From: Janibacter massiliensis | GTDB taxonomy: Bacteria; Actinomycetota; Actinomycetes; Actinomycetales; Dermatophilaceae | Reading direction: 5' to 3' | Assembly: GCF_900289115.1 (NCBI RefSeq) | Contig: NZ_LT985196.1 | Coordinates: forward strand, 2,294,214-2,343,983 | Length of the DNA stretch: 49,770 bases | In this document: piece by piece, positions 35,033-42,245 of the stretch | Position numbering within the stretch: position 1 is the stretch's first letter | Layout of the letters: every line of letters begins with the position of its first letter | Made by a program: the position numbers and the translations under genes | The notes under the pieces: generated by a model | Told to the model about the DNA's origin: nothing | What the model saw: the letters and a program-made list of their open reading frames with translations, nothing else | Databases searched by the model: none

Positions 35033-35135
35033 GTGCTCTCCTCGTCCAGGGGTTCCCGCTCCGGGCCGGAGCGGATACATCATCGCCGATCGCGCTGGGT
35101 GGCGCGTTCAGCCTTCGGCTGCGGTGTCGCCGGCC

Positions 35136-35828
35136 TCACTCCGCGAGCGAACCGGCCCGGGAGGCCGGCCAGTAGCGCACCGTGACCCGGCCGAGCACGT
35201 CGTCGAGCGGGACCATGCCGCCCCCGGGGTCGCCGAGGTGGCTGCGGCTGTCGGCCGATCCCGGCCGGTTGTCGCCGAGGACGAACATCCGCCCGTCGGG
35301 GACCTGCACGTCGAAGGGGGTGTCGCAGGGTTCGACGCCCTCGCTCAGGTAGGGCTCCTCGAGCGGGGTGCCGTTGACGACGACCCGCCGGTCCCGGCAC
35401 GCCACCCGGTCGCCGGGCAGGCCGATGACCCGCTTGACGTAGTCGGTGCGCCCCAGACGGACGGAGGCCAGATCGGCGGCACCACGGACGACCTTGGCGA
35501 TCGTGCCCTCCGGCTCGACCGGTGCGACCGCGCCCGGCCCCGGGCCGAAGGTGTCCGTCCCGTCGAAGACGACGACATCCCCGCGGTGGAGGTCCTGCCC
35601 GTCGACCCACCGGGCGACGACGATGCGGTCCCCCGGGTGCAGCGACGGCTGCATCGACCCCGTCGGCACGACGAAGGTCTGCGCGACGAACGTCCGGACG
35701 AGCGCCGTGAGGACGAGGGCGATCGCGATCGTGAGCAGCCAGCGCACGGGCACCCGCGGGCCGCGACGCGACGAGTCGGCCCCCGCAGCGGTGGCGGGGG
35801 CCGACTCGTCGACGCGGGGACGACCCAT
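35136..35828 (-). CDS. lepB: Type I signal peptidase, second of a tandem pair (upstream copy)
   Basis: The 230-residue protein is a second complete signal peptidase. It has a polar N-terminal 28 residues, one helix (WLLTIAIALVLTALV), Ser58 in PTGSMQPSL, Lys132 in DYVKRVIGLPGD and GDNRPGSADSR. It lacks the long tail of its neighbour, and its substrate-binding loop sequences differ, so the two probably share work or differ in preference. It lies 23 nt downstream of rplS. Multiple signal peptidases at this spot are known from Streptomyces. Confidence 0.93.
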   Translation of the reverse strand: MGRPRVDESAPATAAGADSSRRGPRVPVRWLLTIAIALVLTALVRTFVAQTFVVPTGSMQPSLHPGDRIVVARWVDGQDLHRGDVVVFDGTDTFGPGPGAVAPVEPEGTIAKVVRGAADLASVRLGRTDYVKRVIGLPGDRVACRDRRVVVNGTPLEEPYLSEGVEPCDTPFDVQVPDGRMFVLGDNRPGSADSRSHLGDPGGGMVPLDDVLGRVTVRYWPASRAGSLAE

Positions 35829-35851
35829 GCGTGGTGGCCCGGGAGACCCGG

Positions 35852-36208
35852 TCAGCTCGCGGGCGTCTCGCGACGCTCGCGGATGCGGGCCGCCTTGCCG
35901 CGCAGCTGGCGCAGGTAGTAGAGCTTCGCGCGGCGGACGTCACCGCGGGTGACGACCTCGATCTTGTCGATGACCGGCGTGTGGAGCGGGAAGGTCCGCT
36001 CGACGCCGACGCCGAAGGACACCTTGCGGACGGTGAAGGTCTCGCCGACGCCGCCGCCGTGGCGACGGATGACGATGCCCTGGAAGACCTGGACGCGGGA
36101 GCGGTTGCCCTCGATGACCTTGACGTGGACCTTGACGGTGTCACCGGCGCGGAAGGCGGGGACGTCCTCGCGCAGGGAGGCCCTGTCGATCTCGTCGAAA
36201 CGCTGCAT
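35852..36208 (-). CDS. rplS: 50S ribosomal protein L19
   Basis: The 118-residue protein of standard length sits at the 30S-50S interface. Visible: [51 protein letters not shown] and [18 protein letters not shown]. The start is fixed by an AGGAGAA-type ribosome site close upstream. It has its own predicted promoter and a leader of about 145 nt after trmD. Confidence 0.97.
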   Translation of the reverse strand: MQRFDEIDRASLREDVPAFRAGDTVKVHVKVIEGNRSRVQVFQGIVIRRHGGGVGETFTVRKVSFGVGVERTFPLHTPVIDKIEVVTRGDVRRAKLYYLRQLRGKAARIRERRETPAS

Positions 36209-36360
36209 GGTTCTTCTCCTCGGCCGCCACAGGTCGACCGTGCACTGGCAGGTACGGGCTGGAACGGGCCCGGTCTCGGTGCGCCCCGTGCCGCGTCGAC
36301 GCGGTGCGTCGGACTCCCCCTGTGGCAGGGGCACGTGGATGGGCGCGATGGGCGATTCTG
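36209..36360 (-). promoter_or_regulatory. rplS promoter and structured leader
   Basis: A minus-strand -10 CAGAAT (36360-36355) within GTCTGGCAGAAT should start transcription near 36348. The leader then folds CCCCUG-CCA-CAGGGG (36331-36317) and a palindromic CCGCGUCGACGCGG (36304-36291) before the ribosome site. The -35 region (TTCCCG, 18 nt upstream) is weak. L19 leaders regulate rplS in Firmicutes; a similar role here is inference. Confidence 0.45.
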
Positions 36361-36392
36361 CCAGACGGGCTCCTCGGGCGGGAAATCCGCAG

Positions 36393-37160
36393 TCAGCGCG
36401 CCCCGTCGGCCCGGCTGGCCTCGTGGGCGCTCAGCAGGTCGGGGCGCCGCTCGGCGGTGCGGGCGAGTCGCTGCGCGTACCGCCACCGGGCGATCTCTGC
36501 GTGGTTGCCGCCGAGAAGGACGTCGGGGACGGATCGTTCGACGTCGCTGCCCGGCGCCGTCCATCGCGCGGGCCGGGTGTACACCGGGTACTCGAGCAGC
36601 CCACCCTCGTGGGACTCCTCGACCAGGGAGGCCTCGTTGCCGACCACCCCGGGCAGGAGGCGGACGACGGCCTCCGTGATCGCCAGGACCGCGACCTCCC
36701 CGCCGTTGAGGACGTAGTCCCCGAGCGAGACGACCCGGGTGTCGAGCCCGAGGTCCTCGCGCGCGTGCTCGTGGACCCGCTCGTCGATCCCTTCGTACCG
36801 GCCGCACGCGAACACCAGCCAGGGGACCTCGGCGAGGGCGTGGGCCTGCGGCTGGGTGAAGGGCGCGCCGCTCGGGCCGGGGATGACGAGGACGGGCGCG
36901 GCGTCGGCACCGAGCTCGGCCCGGCCGTCGTCGAGCACGGCGGCGAGCGCCTCCGCCCACGGCTGCGGCTTCATCACCATCCCGGCGCCCCCGCCGAACG
37001 GGGCGTCGTCGACGCTGTTGTGGTTGTCGTGGGTCCAGGCCCGCAGGTCGTGGACCCGCAGGTCGACGAGCCCGCGCGTGCGCGCCTTCCCGATGAGGGA
37101 CAGGTCGAGCGGGGCGAGGTAGTCGGGGAAGATCGTGATGACGTCGATGCGCACGGTCAC
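36393..37160 (-). CDS. trmD: tRNA (guanine37-N1)-methyltransferase TrmD
   Basis: The 255-residue SPOUT enzyme methylates G37 of tRNAs to prevent frameshifting. The trefoil-knot SAM site is visible ([29 protein letters not shown]), as is the N-terminal [11 protein letters not shown] and the catalytic-loop [20 protein letters not shown]. The C-terminal helical domain includes [17 protein letters not shown] overlaps the rimM stop (GTGA); a second GTG two codons later is possible. Confidence 0.96.
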   Translation of the reverse strand: MTVRIDVITIFPDYLAPLDLSLIGKARTRGLVDLRVHDLRAWTHDNHNSVDDAPFGGGAGMVMKPQPWAEALAAVLDDGRAELGADAAPVLVIPGPSGAPFTQPQAHALAEVPWLVFACGRYEGIDERVHEHAREDLGLDTRVVSLGDYVLNGGEVAVLAITEAVVRLLPGVVGNEASLVEESHEGGLLEYPVYTRPARWTAPGSDVERSVPDVLLGGNHAEIARWRYAQRLARTAERRPDLLSAHEASRADGAR

Positions 37161-37714
37161 TCGTCCTCGACGAGCTCGAGCAGGCCGGCCGGCGGGGCGA
37201 CGACGACGCGACGGGTGTCCTCGTCGATCTCGGGGACGATCTCCTCGACGAACGGGATGCGCACCACGCCGCCCTCGACGGCGACGACGAGCCGGTCCTG
37301 CGGGCCGAGCTCCAGCCCGGTGACCGTGCCGACGAGGTCGCCGTCGGCCGTGACGACCTCGAGGCCGACGAGGTCCTCCTCGTACCAGCCCTCGTCGTCG
37401 GCGTCATCGGCCCCCTCGCCCGTGGCGGCGTCGGCGGCCGAGACCGTGAGGAGGGTGTCGCGCAGGCCCTCGGCGCCGGTCCGGTCGGGGATCCCGTCGA
37501 AGGACAGCAGCCAGATCGTCCGGTGCAGGCGGGCCGTCGCGAGGGTGAGCGAGCGAGGGACGCCGGAGCCCGTCCGGGCGACCGTCCCGAACGTCACGCC
37601 CGGTCGGAAGCGGCGCTCGGGGTCGTCGGTGCGGGTCTCGACGGTCACCTCGCCGCGCAGACCGTGGGCCTTGCCGATGCGGGCGACGACGTGGCCCTGC
37701 GGAGCGCTGCTCAT
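37157..37714 (-). CDS. rimM: 16S rRNA processing protein RimM
   Basis: The 185-residue assembly factor helps mature the 30S head by binding S19. The N-terminal beta-barrel has [20 protein letters not shown], and the PRC-barrel follows after [20 protein letters not shown]. Between them is an acidic Ala/Asp/Glu-rich insert (about 98-112) longer than in most RimM. The ATG is 7 nt after a TACCGT -10 and has no ribosome site. A terminator-like hairpin stands between it and khpA. Confidence 0.94.
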   Translation of the reverse strand: MSSAPQGHVVARIGKAHGLRGEVTVETRTDDPERRFRPGVTFGTVARTGSGVPRSLTLATARLHRTIWLLSFDGIPDRTGAEGLRDTLLTVSAADAATGEGADDADDEGWYEEDLVGLEVVTADGDLVGTVTGLELGPQDRLVVAVEGGVVRIPFVEEIVPEIDEDTRRVVVAPPAGLLELVEDE

Positions 37715-37733
37715 GCGCGACACGGTAACGCCC

Positions 37734-37768
37734 GACGGGCCCCGCACCGTCGTGGTGCGGGGCCCGTC
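37734..37768 (-). terminator. Hairpin terminator or attenuator between khpA and rimM
   Basis: Perfect 15-bp inverted repeat (37734-37748 and 37754-37768) with a 5-nt loop, ending only 20 nt before the rimM ATG. No U-tract. It could split the rpsP-khpA transcript from rimM-trmD or act as a partial terminator. Confidence 0.7.
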
Positions 37769-37784
37769 GAGAGGGTGGCGCGGC

Positions 37785-38033
37785 TCAGCGGACGCGGTCG
37801 GTGTCGACGATGTCGACCCGCACGCCGCTGTCGCCCGCGATGGCCTGGACGACGGTGCGCAGCGCGCTCGCCGTCCGACCGCCGCGGCCGATGACCCGGC
37901 CGAGGTCGTCGGGGTGGACCCGGACCTCGACGAGGGAACCGCGACGCAGGTCCTTCGTCCGGACCCGGACGTCGTCCTTGTGGTCGACGATCCCGGTCAC
38001 GAGGTGCTCGGTCGCCTCCTCGAGGATCGTCAC
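37785..38033 (-). CDS. khpA: KH-domain RNA-binding protein KhpA
   Basis: The 82-residue protein is a single KH domain with the RNA-binding GxxG loop in [16 protein letters not shown]. In Gram-positives KhpA pairs with KhpB (Jag/EloR) and binds many RNAs. Its GTG overlaps the rpsP stop (GTGA), the conserved rpsP-khpA arrangement. Confidence 0.94.
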   Translation of the reverse strand: MTILEEATEHLVTGIVDHKDDVRVRTKDLRRGSLVEVRVHPDDLGRVIGRGGRTASALRTVVQAIAGDSGVRVDIVDTDRVR

Positions 38034-38611
38034 TCCGTGGCCTCCGTGGCCTCCGTGGCCTGCGCCTCGTCGGCCGGGGCCTCGGGCGTCGCGACGTCGG
38101 TGTCCGGGCCGTCGGCAGCGGCGGCGCCACCGTCGGTGTCGGCGGCCGGGGCGGTCTCGGCGTCACCCGCCGGCGTGGCGTCGGCAGCGGCCGGAGCCTC
38201 GGCGGCCGGGGTCTCGTCCTTCTTCGCGGCCTTCTTCTTCGGCGTCGGGTCGCCGGCGGCGTCGTCGGAGCCCGAGGCGGCGAGCGCGGCCTCGTACAGC
38301 GCCTTCTTGTCGGCCTTCGGCTCCTTGACCTTGAGGGTGCCCTCGGCGCCCGGCTCGCCCTTGAACTTCTGCCAGTCACCGGTGATCTTCAGCAGCGCCT
38401 CGACCGCCTCGGTCGGCTGCGCGCCCTGGGAGAGCCAGTACTGCGCACGCTCGGAGTCGATGTCGATGAGCGAGGGCTCCTCGGTGGGGTGGTACTTGCC
38501 GATCTCCTCGATCGCCCGACCGTCCCGCTTGGTGCGGGAGTCCATGACGACGACGCGGTAGAAGGGGGCACGGATCTTGCCCATGCGCTTCAGTCGGATC
38601 TTGACGGCCAT
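38030..38611 (-). CDS. rpsP: 30S ribosomal protein S16 with long Ala-rich C-terminal extension
   Basis: The first 90 residues are standard S16 ([57 protein letters not shown]). About 100 extra residues follow: a Lys-rich patch ([10 protein letters not shown]) and then an Ala/Asp/Glu/Thr-rich tail ending in TEATEATE. Extended S16 tails are common in actinobacteria; their role is unknown. The gene heads the rpsP-khpA pair. Confidence 0.96.
   Translation of the reverse strand: MAVKIRLKRMGKIRAPFYRVVVMDSRTKRDGRAIEEIGKYHPTEEPSLIDIDSERAQYWLSQGAQPTEAVEALLKITGDWQKFKGEPGAEGTLKVKEPKADKKALYEAALAASGSDDAAGDPTPKKKAAKKDETPAAEAPAAADATPAGDAETAPAADTDGGAAAADGPDTDVATPEAPADEAQATEATEATE
38034..38060. repeat. Three perfect 9-bp tandem repeats in the 3' end of rpsP
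   Basis: TCCGTGGCC occurs three times in a row and encodes the repeating Thr-Glu-Ala end of S16. The unit is a multiple of three, so changes in copy number would keep the frame and only alter tail length. Confidence 0.9.
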
Positions 38612-38790
38612 GAGGGCCTCGCTTTCGTCTGCGTGGGCGCGGCGAGACCGTGCGCCGAGTGCACGGGGTACCGGGAGCCCGGGGTAGGCATCCGGCGACG
38701 ATGGCCACCGGAAGGTTTACGCCTGTCCAGTGTGCCAGACCGGCCCCCACCGGCCGAATCGCCGGCCAGGCATCGCCGCGGGCGAAGGGG
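38612..38790 (-). promoter_or_regulatory. rpsP promoter and leader region
   Basis: Minus-strand CACACT (38734-38729) in GTCTGGCACACT is a likely -10 and shares the GTCTGGCA context with the rplS promoter. The leader would be about 110 nt. No coding frame is convincing in this spacer. Confidence 0.45.
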
Positions 38791-39249
38791 TCAACGGTTG
38801 CGCAGCGCGTCCGGCCGGGCGGCCAGCTCGGTGACGAGGTCGGGCAGCTCGCCGGAGACGAGGTCGGCGAGCGAGGTGTCGTCGAGGACGTCGCGCAACG
38901 CGGCCCGCAGCGCCACCCACACCGTGGGCAGGTGCGTCGCCGCGCCGTCGTAGCGGAGATCCTGCGGACGCTGCCGCCGGATCTCGGCGAGCGGTCCGTC
39001 AACGGCGCGCAGGACGTCGCCCACCGAGATCTCGGTGGGTGCCCGCGAGAGGAGGTAGCCGCCGGCTGCCCCCCGACGGCTCGTCACGAGGCCGGCCCGG
39101 CGCAGGTCGGCCACGATCGCCTCGAGGAACTTGCGCGGCAGGTCCTGCTCGTCGGCCAGGCGGTCGACCGAGACCGGGCTCGCTCCCCCTTCGGCCGCGA
39201 GGGTGAGCATCGCCCGGACCGCGTAGTCCGCCCGCGCCGAGATGTCCAC
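38791..39249 (-). CDS. Rrf2-family transcriptional regulator without cluster cysteines
   Basis: The 152-residue protein is a winged-helix Rrf2 regulator (ISARADYAVRAMLTLA, then RLADEQDLPRKFLEAIVADL, and the wing VTSRRGAAGGYLLSR). It contains no cysteine at all, so it cannot bind an iron-sulfur cluster as IscR or NsrR do. It more resembles CymR-type members that sense sulfur metabolism through a partner. It is divergent from a TauE/SafE sulfite exporter, which supports a sulfur role. The GTG start is 6 nt from a GATACT -10 (leaderless). Confidence 0.88.
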   Translation of the reverse strand: MDISARADYAVRAMLTLAAEGGASPVSVDRLADEQDLPRKFLEAIVADLRRAGLVTSRRGAAGGYLLSRAPTEISVGDVLRAVDGPLAEIRRQRPQDLRYDGAATHLPTVWVALRAALRDVLDDTSLADLVSGELPDLVTELAARPDALRNR

Positions 39250-39255
39250 GGCCCG

Positions 39256-39261
39256 AGTATC
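39256..39261 (-). promoter_or_regulatory. -10 element of the rrf2 gene, leaderless layout
   Basis: GATACT followed by 6 nt and the GTG start; no ribosome site is present. Confidence 0.45.
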
Positions 39262-39299
39262 CCGCACCGTCCCGCAGGTCGAGGGGACACATCCTGAGA

Positions 39300-39345
39300 C
39301 ATAACGTCGTGTTACTTGACGCATAACTTCATGTCCTGCTCAAAT
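39300..39345. promoter_or_regulatory. tauE promoter with twin CATAACnTCnTG repeats, candidate Rrf2 operator
   Basis: CATAACGTCGTG (39300-39311) and CATAACTTCATG (39322-39333) are direct repeats exactly 22 bp apart, two helical turns. The plus-strand promoter TTGACG (39316-39321) with TCAAAT 18 nt downstream (39340-39345) is interleaved with them. The second repeat fills the spacer, so a bound protein would block polymerase. Confidence 0.55.
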
Positions 39346-39408
39346 CCCACCTGCCGAGTGGGACTTCCGCCCGGCTGCGTATCACTCCTCACGGAAAAGA
39401 GTCCTCCG

Positions 39409-40344
39409 TTGCGCAAGCTCGTCCTCCTGGCCATCGTCGGCCTCCTCGCCCAGCTCGTCGACGGCTCGCTCGGCATGGCCTACGGCGTCACAACCACGAC
39501 CCTCCTCCTCGCGATCGGCACGAACCCGGCCGCCGCGTCCGCCACCGTCCACCTCGCCGAGATCGGCACCACGCTCGCCTCTGGCGCCTCGCACTGGCGC
39601 TTCGGCAACGTCGACTGGGGCGTCGTCCTCAAGATCGGCATCCCCGGTGCGATCGGCGCCTTCGCCGGCGCGACCTTCCTCAGCTCGCTCGACACGAGCA
39701 CCGCCAAGCCGGTGATGGCCGTCATCCTGCTCGCGCTCGGCCTCTACGTCCTCGGCCGGTTCACCCTCAAGGGGCTGCGCACGGACCGGCTCGGGCAGCC
39801 GCTGCGCAAGCGCTTCCTCGGCCCGCTCGGTCTCTTCGCCGGCTTCGTCGACGCGACCGGCGGCGGCGGCTGGGGTCCGGTCGGCACCCCTGCGCTCCTC
39901 GCGAGCGGCCGGATCGAGCCGCGCAAGACGATCGGGTCGATCGACACCAGCGAGTTCCTCGTCTCGCTCGCGGCGAGCGTCGGCTTCCTCCTCGCCCTCG
40001 GCTCGCAGGGCATCGAGGCCACGTGGGTCGTTGCCCTGCTCCTCGGCGGTCTCATCGCCGCCCCGATCGCGGCCTGGTTCGTCCGGCACATCCCGCCGCG
40101 GATCCTCGGCTCGCTCGTCGGCGGTCTCATCGTCCTCACGAACTCGCGCACTCTCATGGGCAAGGACGCCCTCGCCCTTGACAGCGGCGTGAAGTGGGTC
40201 GTCTACGGCGTCATCTGGGCCACCTGGATCGCTGCGGTGGTCTGGAGCCTCAAGCAGCACCGCCTCGAGCGGGCCGCCTCGCCCGCCTCCGCGCCGGAGC
40301 GCGACGAGGAGCGCGACGACGAGCTCGTCGGCTCCCCCGCCTGA
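39409..40344 (+). CDS. Sulfite exporter TauE/SafE family membrane protein
   Basis: The 311-residue protein has about eight membrane helices and the TauE/SafE repeats: QLVDGSLGMAYGVTTTTLLL in the first half and FVDATGGGGWGPVGTPALL in the second. The family exports sulfite, sulfoacetate or other organic anions. The TTG start is chosen because homologues as I recall them begin RKLL-like followed by QLVDG. The upstream ATG at 39331 would add 26 residues unlike the family and would overlap the promoter spacer. It probably exports sulfite or a related sulfur compound under control of the divergent Rrf2 regulator. The C-terminal 25 residues are charged. It converges on the amidohydrolase with 1 nt between stops. 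Confidence 0.88.
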   Translation: MRKLVLLAIVGLLAQLVDGSLGMAYGVTTTTLLLAIGTNPAAASATVHLAEIGTTLASGASHWRFGNVDWGVVLKIGIPGAIGAFAGATFLSSLDTSTAKPVMAVILLALGLYVLGRFTLKGLRTDRLGQPLRKRFLGPLGLFAGFVDATGGGGWGPVGTPALLASGRIEPRKTIGSIDTSEFLVSLAASVGFLLALGSQGIEATWVVALLLGGLIAAPIAAWFVRHIPPRILGSLVGGLIVLTNSRTLMGKDALALDSGVKWVVYGVIWATWIAAVVWSLKQHRLERAASPASAPERDEERDDELVGSPA

Positions 40345-40345
40345 C

Positions 40346-41431
40346 CTACCCGACCGTGGCGCCGCGCAGCACGATGCTGCGCGGCGTCGCGCACGCCCGG
40401 ACGTCCTCGCGCGGGTCGCTGTCGAGGACGACGAGGTCGGCGTCCTCGCCCTCGGCGATGCCCGGTCGACGGAGCCAGTCCCGTGCCCCCCACGTGGCCG
40501 AGGCGAGGGCCTCGGTGTGCGTCATCCCCGCGCGGGTGAGCAGCTCCATCTCCTGCGCCACGAGGCCGTGCGGCAGCGAGCCTCCGGCGTCGGTGCCGAC
40601 GTAGATCGGCACCCCGGCCTCGTGCGCGGCGGCGATGGTGGCGAAGCGCCGCTCGTGGAGCTGCAGCATGTGCCGGTGGTAGTCGGGGAACTTCTCCCGG
40701 GCCGGCTCGGCGATCCGGGGGAAGGTCTCGATGTTGACCAGGGTCGGGACGATGGCGATGCCTCGCCGGGCGAACGCCTCGATCGTCTCGTCGACGAGCC
40801 CGGTGGCGTGCTCGATGCAGTCCGTCCCGGCGGCGGCGAAGTCGTGCAGCGACTGCTCGCCGAAGCAGTGGGCCGTCACCCGGGCGCCCTCCTCGTGGGC
40901 CGCCGCGATCGCCTCGGTGAGGACGTCGACCGGCCAGCACGGGGCGAGGTCGCCCAGGTCCCGGTCGATCCAGTCCCCGACGAGCTTGACCCAGCCGTCG
41001 CCGGCGCGGGCCTCGGCGCGCACCCGGGAGACGAGCTGCTCGGGCTCGATCTCGTGGGCGAAGTTGCGGATGTACCGCTTCGTCCGGGCGATGTGCCGTC
41101 CGGCGCGGATGATCTTCGGCAGGTCGTCCCGCTCGTCGATCCATCGGGTGTCGGCCGGAGATCCGGCGTCGCGGATGAGCAGGGTGCCGGCGTCGCGGTC
41201 GGTCCTCGCCTGCTGCTCGCTCGTCTCCGCATCGACGGCACCGTGCCTGTCGAGCCCGACGTGGCAGTGGGCGTCGACGAGGCCGGGCAGGACCCAGCCC
41301 TCGATCGTCTCCACGTCGTGGCCGGGGCCCGGGGGCGTGAGGCTGATCCGTCCGTCGATCACCCACAGCTCGTCGAGGGCCTCGTCCGGTCCCGCGAGGA
41401 CCGGGCCGGTCAGGTGCAGCACCGTCGCCAT
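40346..41431 (-). CDS. Metal-dependent amidohydrolase
   Basis: The 361-residue TIM-barrel hydrolase has the metal-binding His55/His57 (VDAHCHVGLD), a possible bridging lysine in WVKLVGDW, then VTAHCFGE, CIEHATG and VGTDAGGSLPHG carrying the remaining ligands. This set is typical of the amidohydrolase-1 group that includes prolidase-like and imidazolonepropionase-like enzymes. The substrate is unknown. It lies 10 nt downstream of the alpha/beta hydrolase; a -10-like TAGGTT overlaps that gene's stop. No relation in sequence to the amidohydrolase of the polyamine operon beyond the superfamily fold. Confidence 0.85.
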   Translation of the reverse strand: MATVLHLTGPVLAGPDEALDELWVIDGRISLTPPGPGHDVETIEGWVLPGLVDAHCHVGLDRHGAVDAETSEQQARTDRDAGTLLIRDAGSPADTRWIDERDDLPKIIRAGRHIARTKRYIRNFAHEIEPEQLVSRVRAEARAGDGWVKLVGDWIDRDLGDLAPCWPVDVLTEAIAAAHEEGARVTAHCFGEQSLHDFAAAGTDCIEHATGLVDETIEAFARRGIAIVPTLVNIETFPRIAEPAREKFPDYHRHMLQLHERRFATIAAAHEAGVPIYVGTDAGGSLPHGLVAQEMELLTRAGMTHTEALASATWGARDWLRRPGIAEGEDADLVVLDSDPREDVRACATPRSIVLRGATVG

Positions 41432-41438
41432 GGACCCG

Positions 41439-41444
41439 AACCTA
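41439..41444 (-). promoter_or_regulatory. -10 element of the amidohydrolase gene, overlapping the upstream stop codon
   Basis: TAGGTT, 7 nt from the ATG; its first three bases are the TAG stop of the upstream alpha/beta hydrolase gene. Confidence 0.35.
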
Positions 41445-42245
41445 GTCCGCGACCGGCGAGCGGAGGAAGGCCCGCAGCGCCTCGATGACGACCTGCGGCC
41501 GCTCGCTGTGGACCCAGTGGCCCGCGTCCTTGACCGTGACGAGCCGGACCCGGGGGAAGTAGCCGCGCATCACCGGCACGGCCGCCTCGTCGACGTAGTC
41601 GGACTTCGCGCCGGCGAGCCAGAGCACGGGACCGTCCCACGTCGCCTCCGGCGCGGGCCAGGCGCCGAGCTGGGCCAGGTCGCGGGCGATGACGTCGAGG
41701 TTCATCTGCCAGGCCCAGCCCTCGCCCTCCCGGCGGAGGTTCTGCAGGAAGAAGGCCCGCACGGAGGGTTCCGGGACGCCCGTGACGGCCAGACGCGCAT
41801 CCGCGCTCGCCCGGTCCGGGAGCGACGCCAGATCCAGCCCCTGCAGGGCGCTGACGTAGGTGTCGAAGCTGCTCGCCGCGTCAGAGGGCCGCGGCGACAT
41901 GTCGACGACGCACAGCCGGTCGAGCAGCTCGGGTCGGGTCAGGGCGAGGAGCATCCCGATCTTGCCGCCCATGGAGTGGCCGACGAGCGTCCACCGCTCC
42001 CCCGGCGCGAGCTCGGCGAGCGCGTCGGCGACTATCCCCGTCGCCCGCTCGTAGGTGAACCCGTCGGTCCAGCCGCTCCGGCCGTGGTCGGGCGCGTCGA
42101 GGAGGGTGCACCGGAACCCGTCGGCCGCGATGGCCTTCGCGATCTGCGTCCAGTTTCGGCCCTGCCCGAAGAGGCCGTGCACGAAGACGACCCGCGGCCC
42201 GGACTCCCCGATCGTCCGGTGGTGGAGCTGGACGCGTTCCATCAC
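41442..42245 (-). CDS. Alpha/beta-fold hydrolase (YbfF-like esterase)
   Basis: The 267-residue protein has the oxyanion-hole VFVHGLFGQGRNW (20-32), nucleophile Ser91 in LVGHSMGGK, an acid Asp in the SDYVDEAA region and a final His in KDAGHWVHSERP. LLDAPDHGRSG and GRNW resemble the YbfF/abhydrolase-11 esterases that cleave short acyl esters. Two starts overlap the ffh stop: GTG (GTGA) as listed, or the next ATG (TGATG). The coupling to ffh is likely accidental to function. Confidence 0.87.
   Translation of the reverse strand: MMERVQLHHRTIGESGPRVVFVHGLFGQGRNWTQIAKAIAADGFRCTLLDAPDHGRSGWTDGFTYERATGIVADALAELAPGERWTLVGHSMGGKIGMLLALTRPELLDRLCVVDMSPRPSDAASSFDTYVSALQGLDLASLPDRASADARLAVTGVPEPSVRAFFLQNLRREGEGWAWQMNLDVIARDLAQLGAWPAPEATWDGPVLWLAGAKSDYVDEAAVPVMRGYFPRVRLVTVKDAGHWVHSERPQVVIEALRAFLRSPVAD

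Noticed and set aside
35033-35083. Upstream ATG start for the first lepB (MMYPLRPG...)
   Set aside because: No ribosome site before it, whereas the GTG at 35032 has GGAG at 5 nt and gives a normal signal peptidase N terminus.
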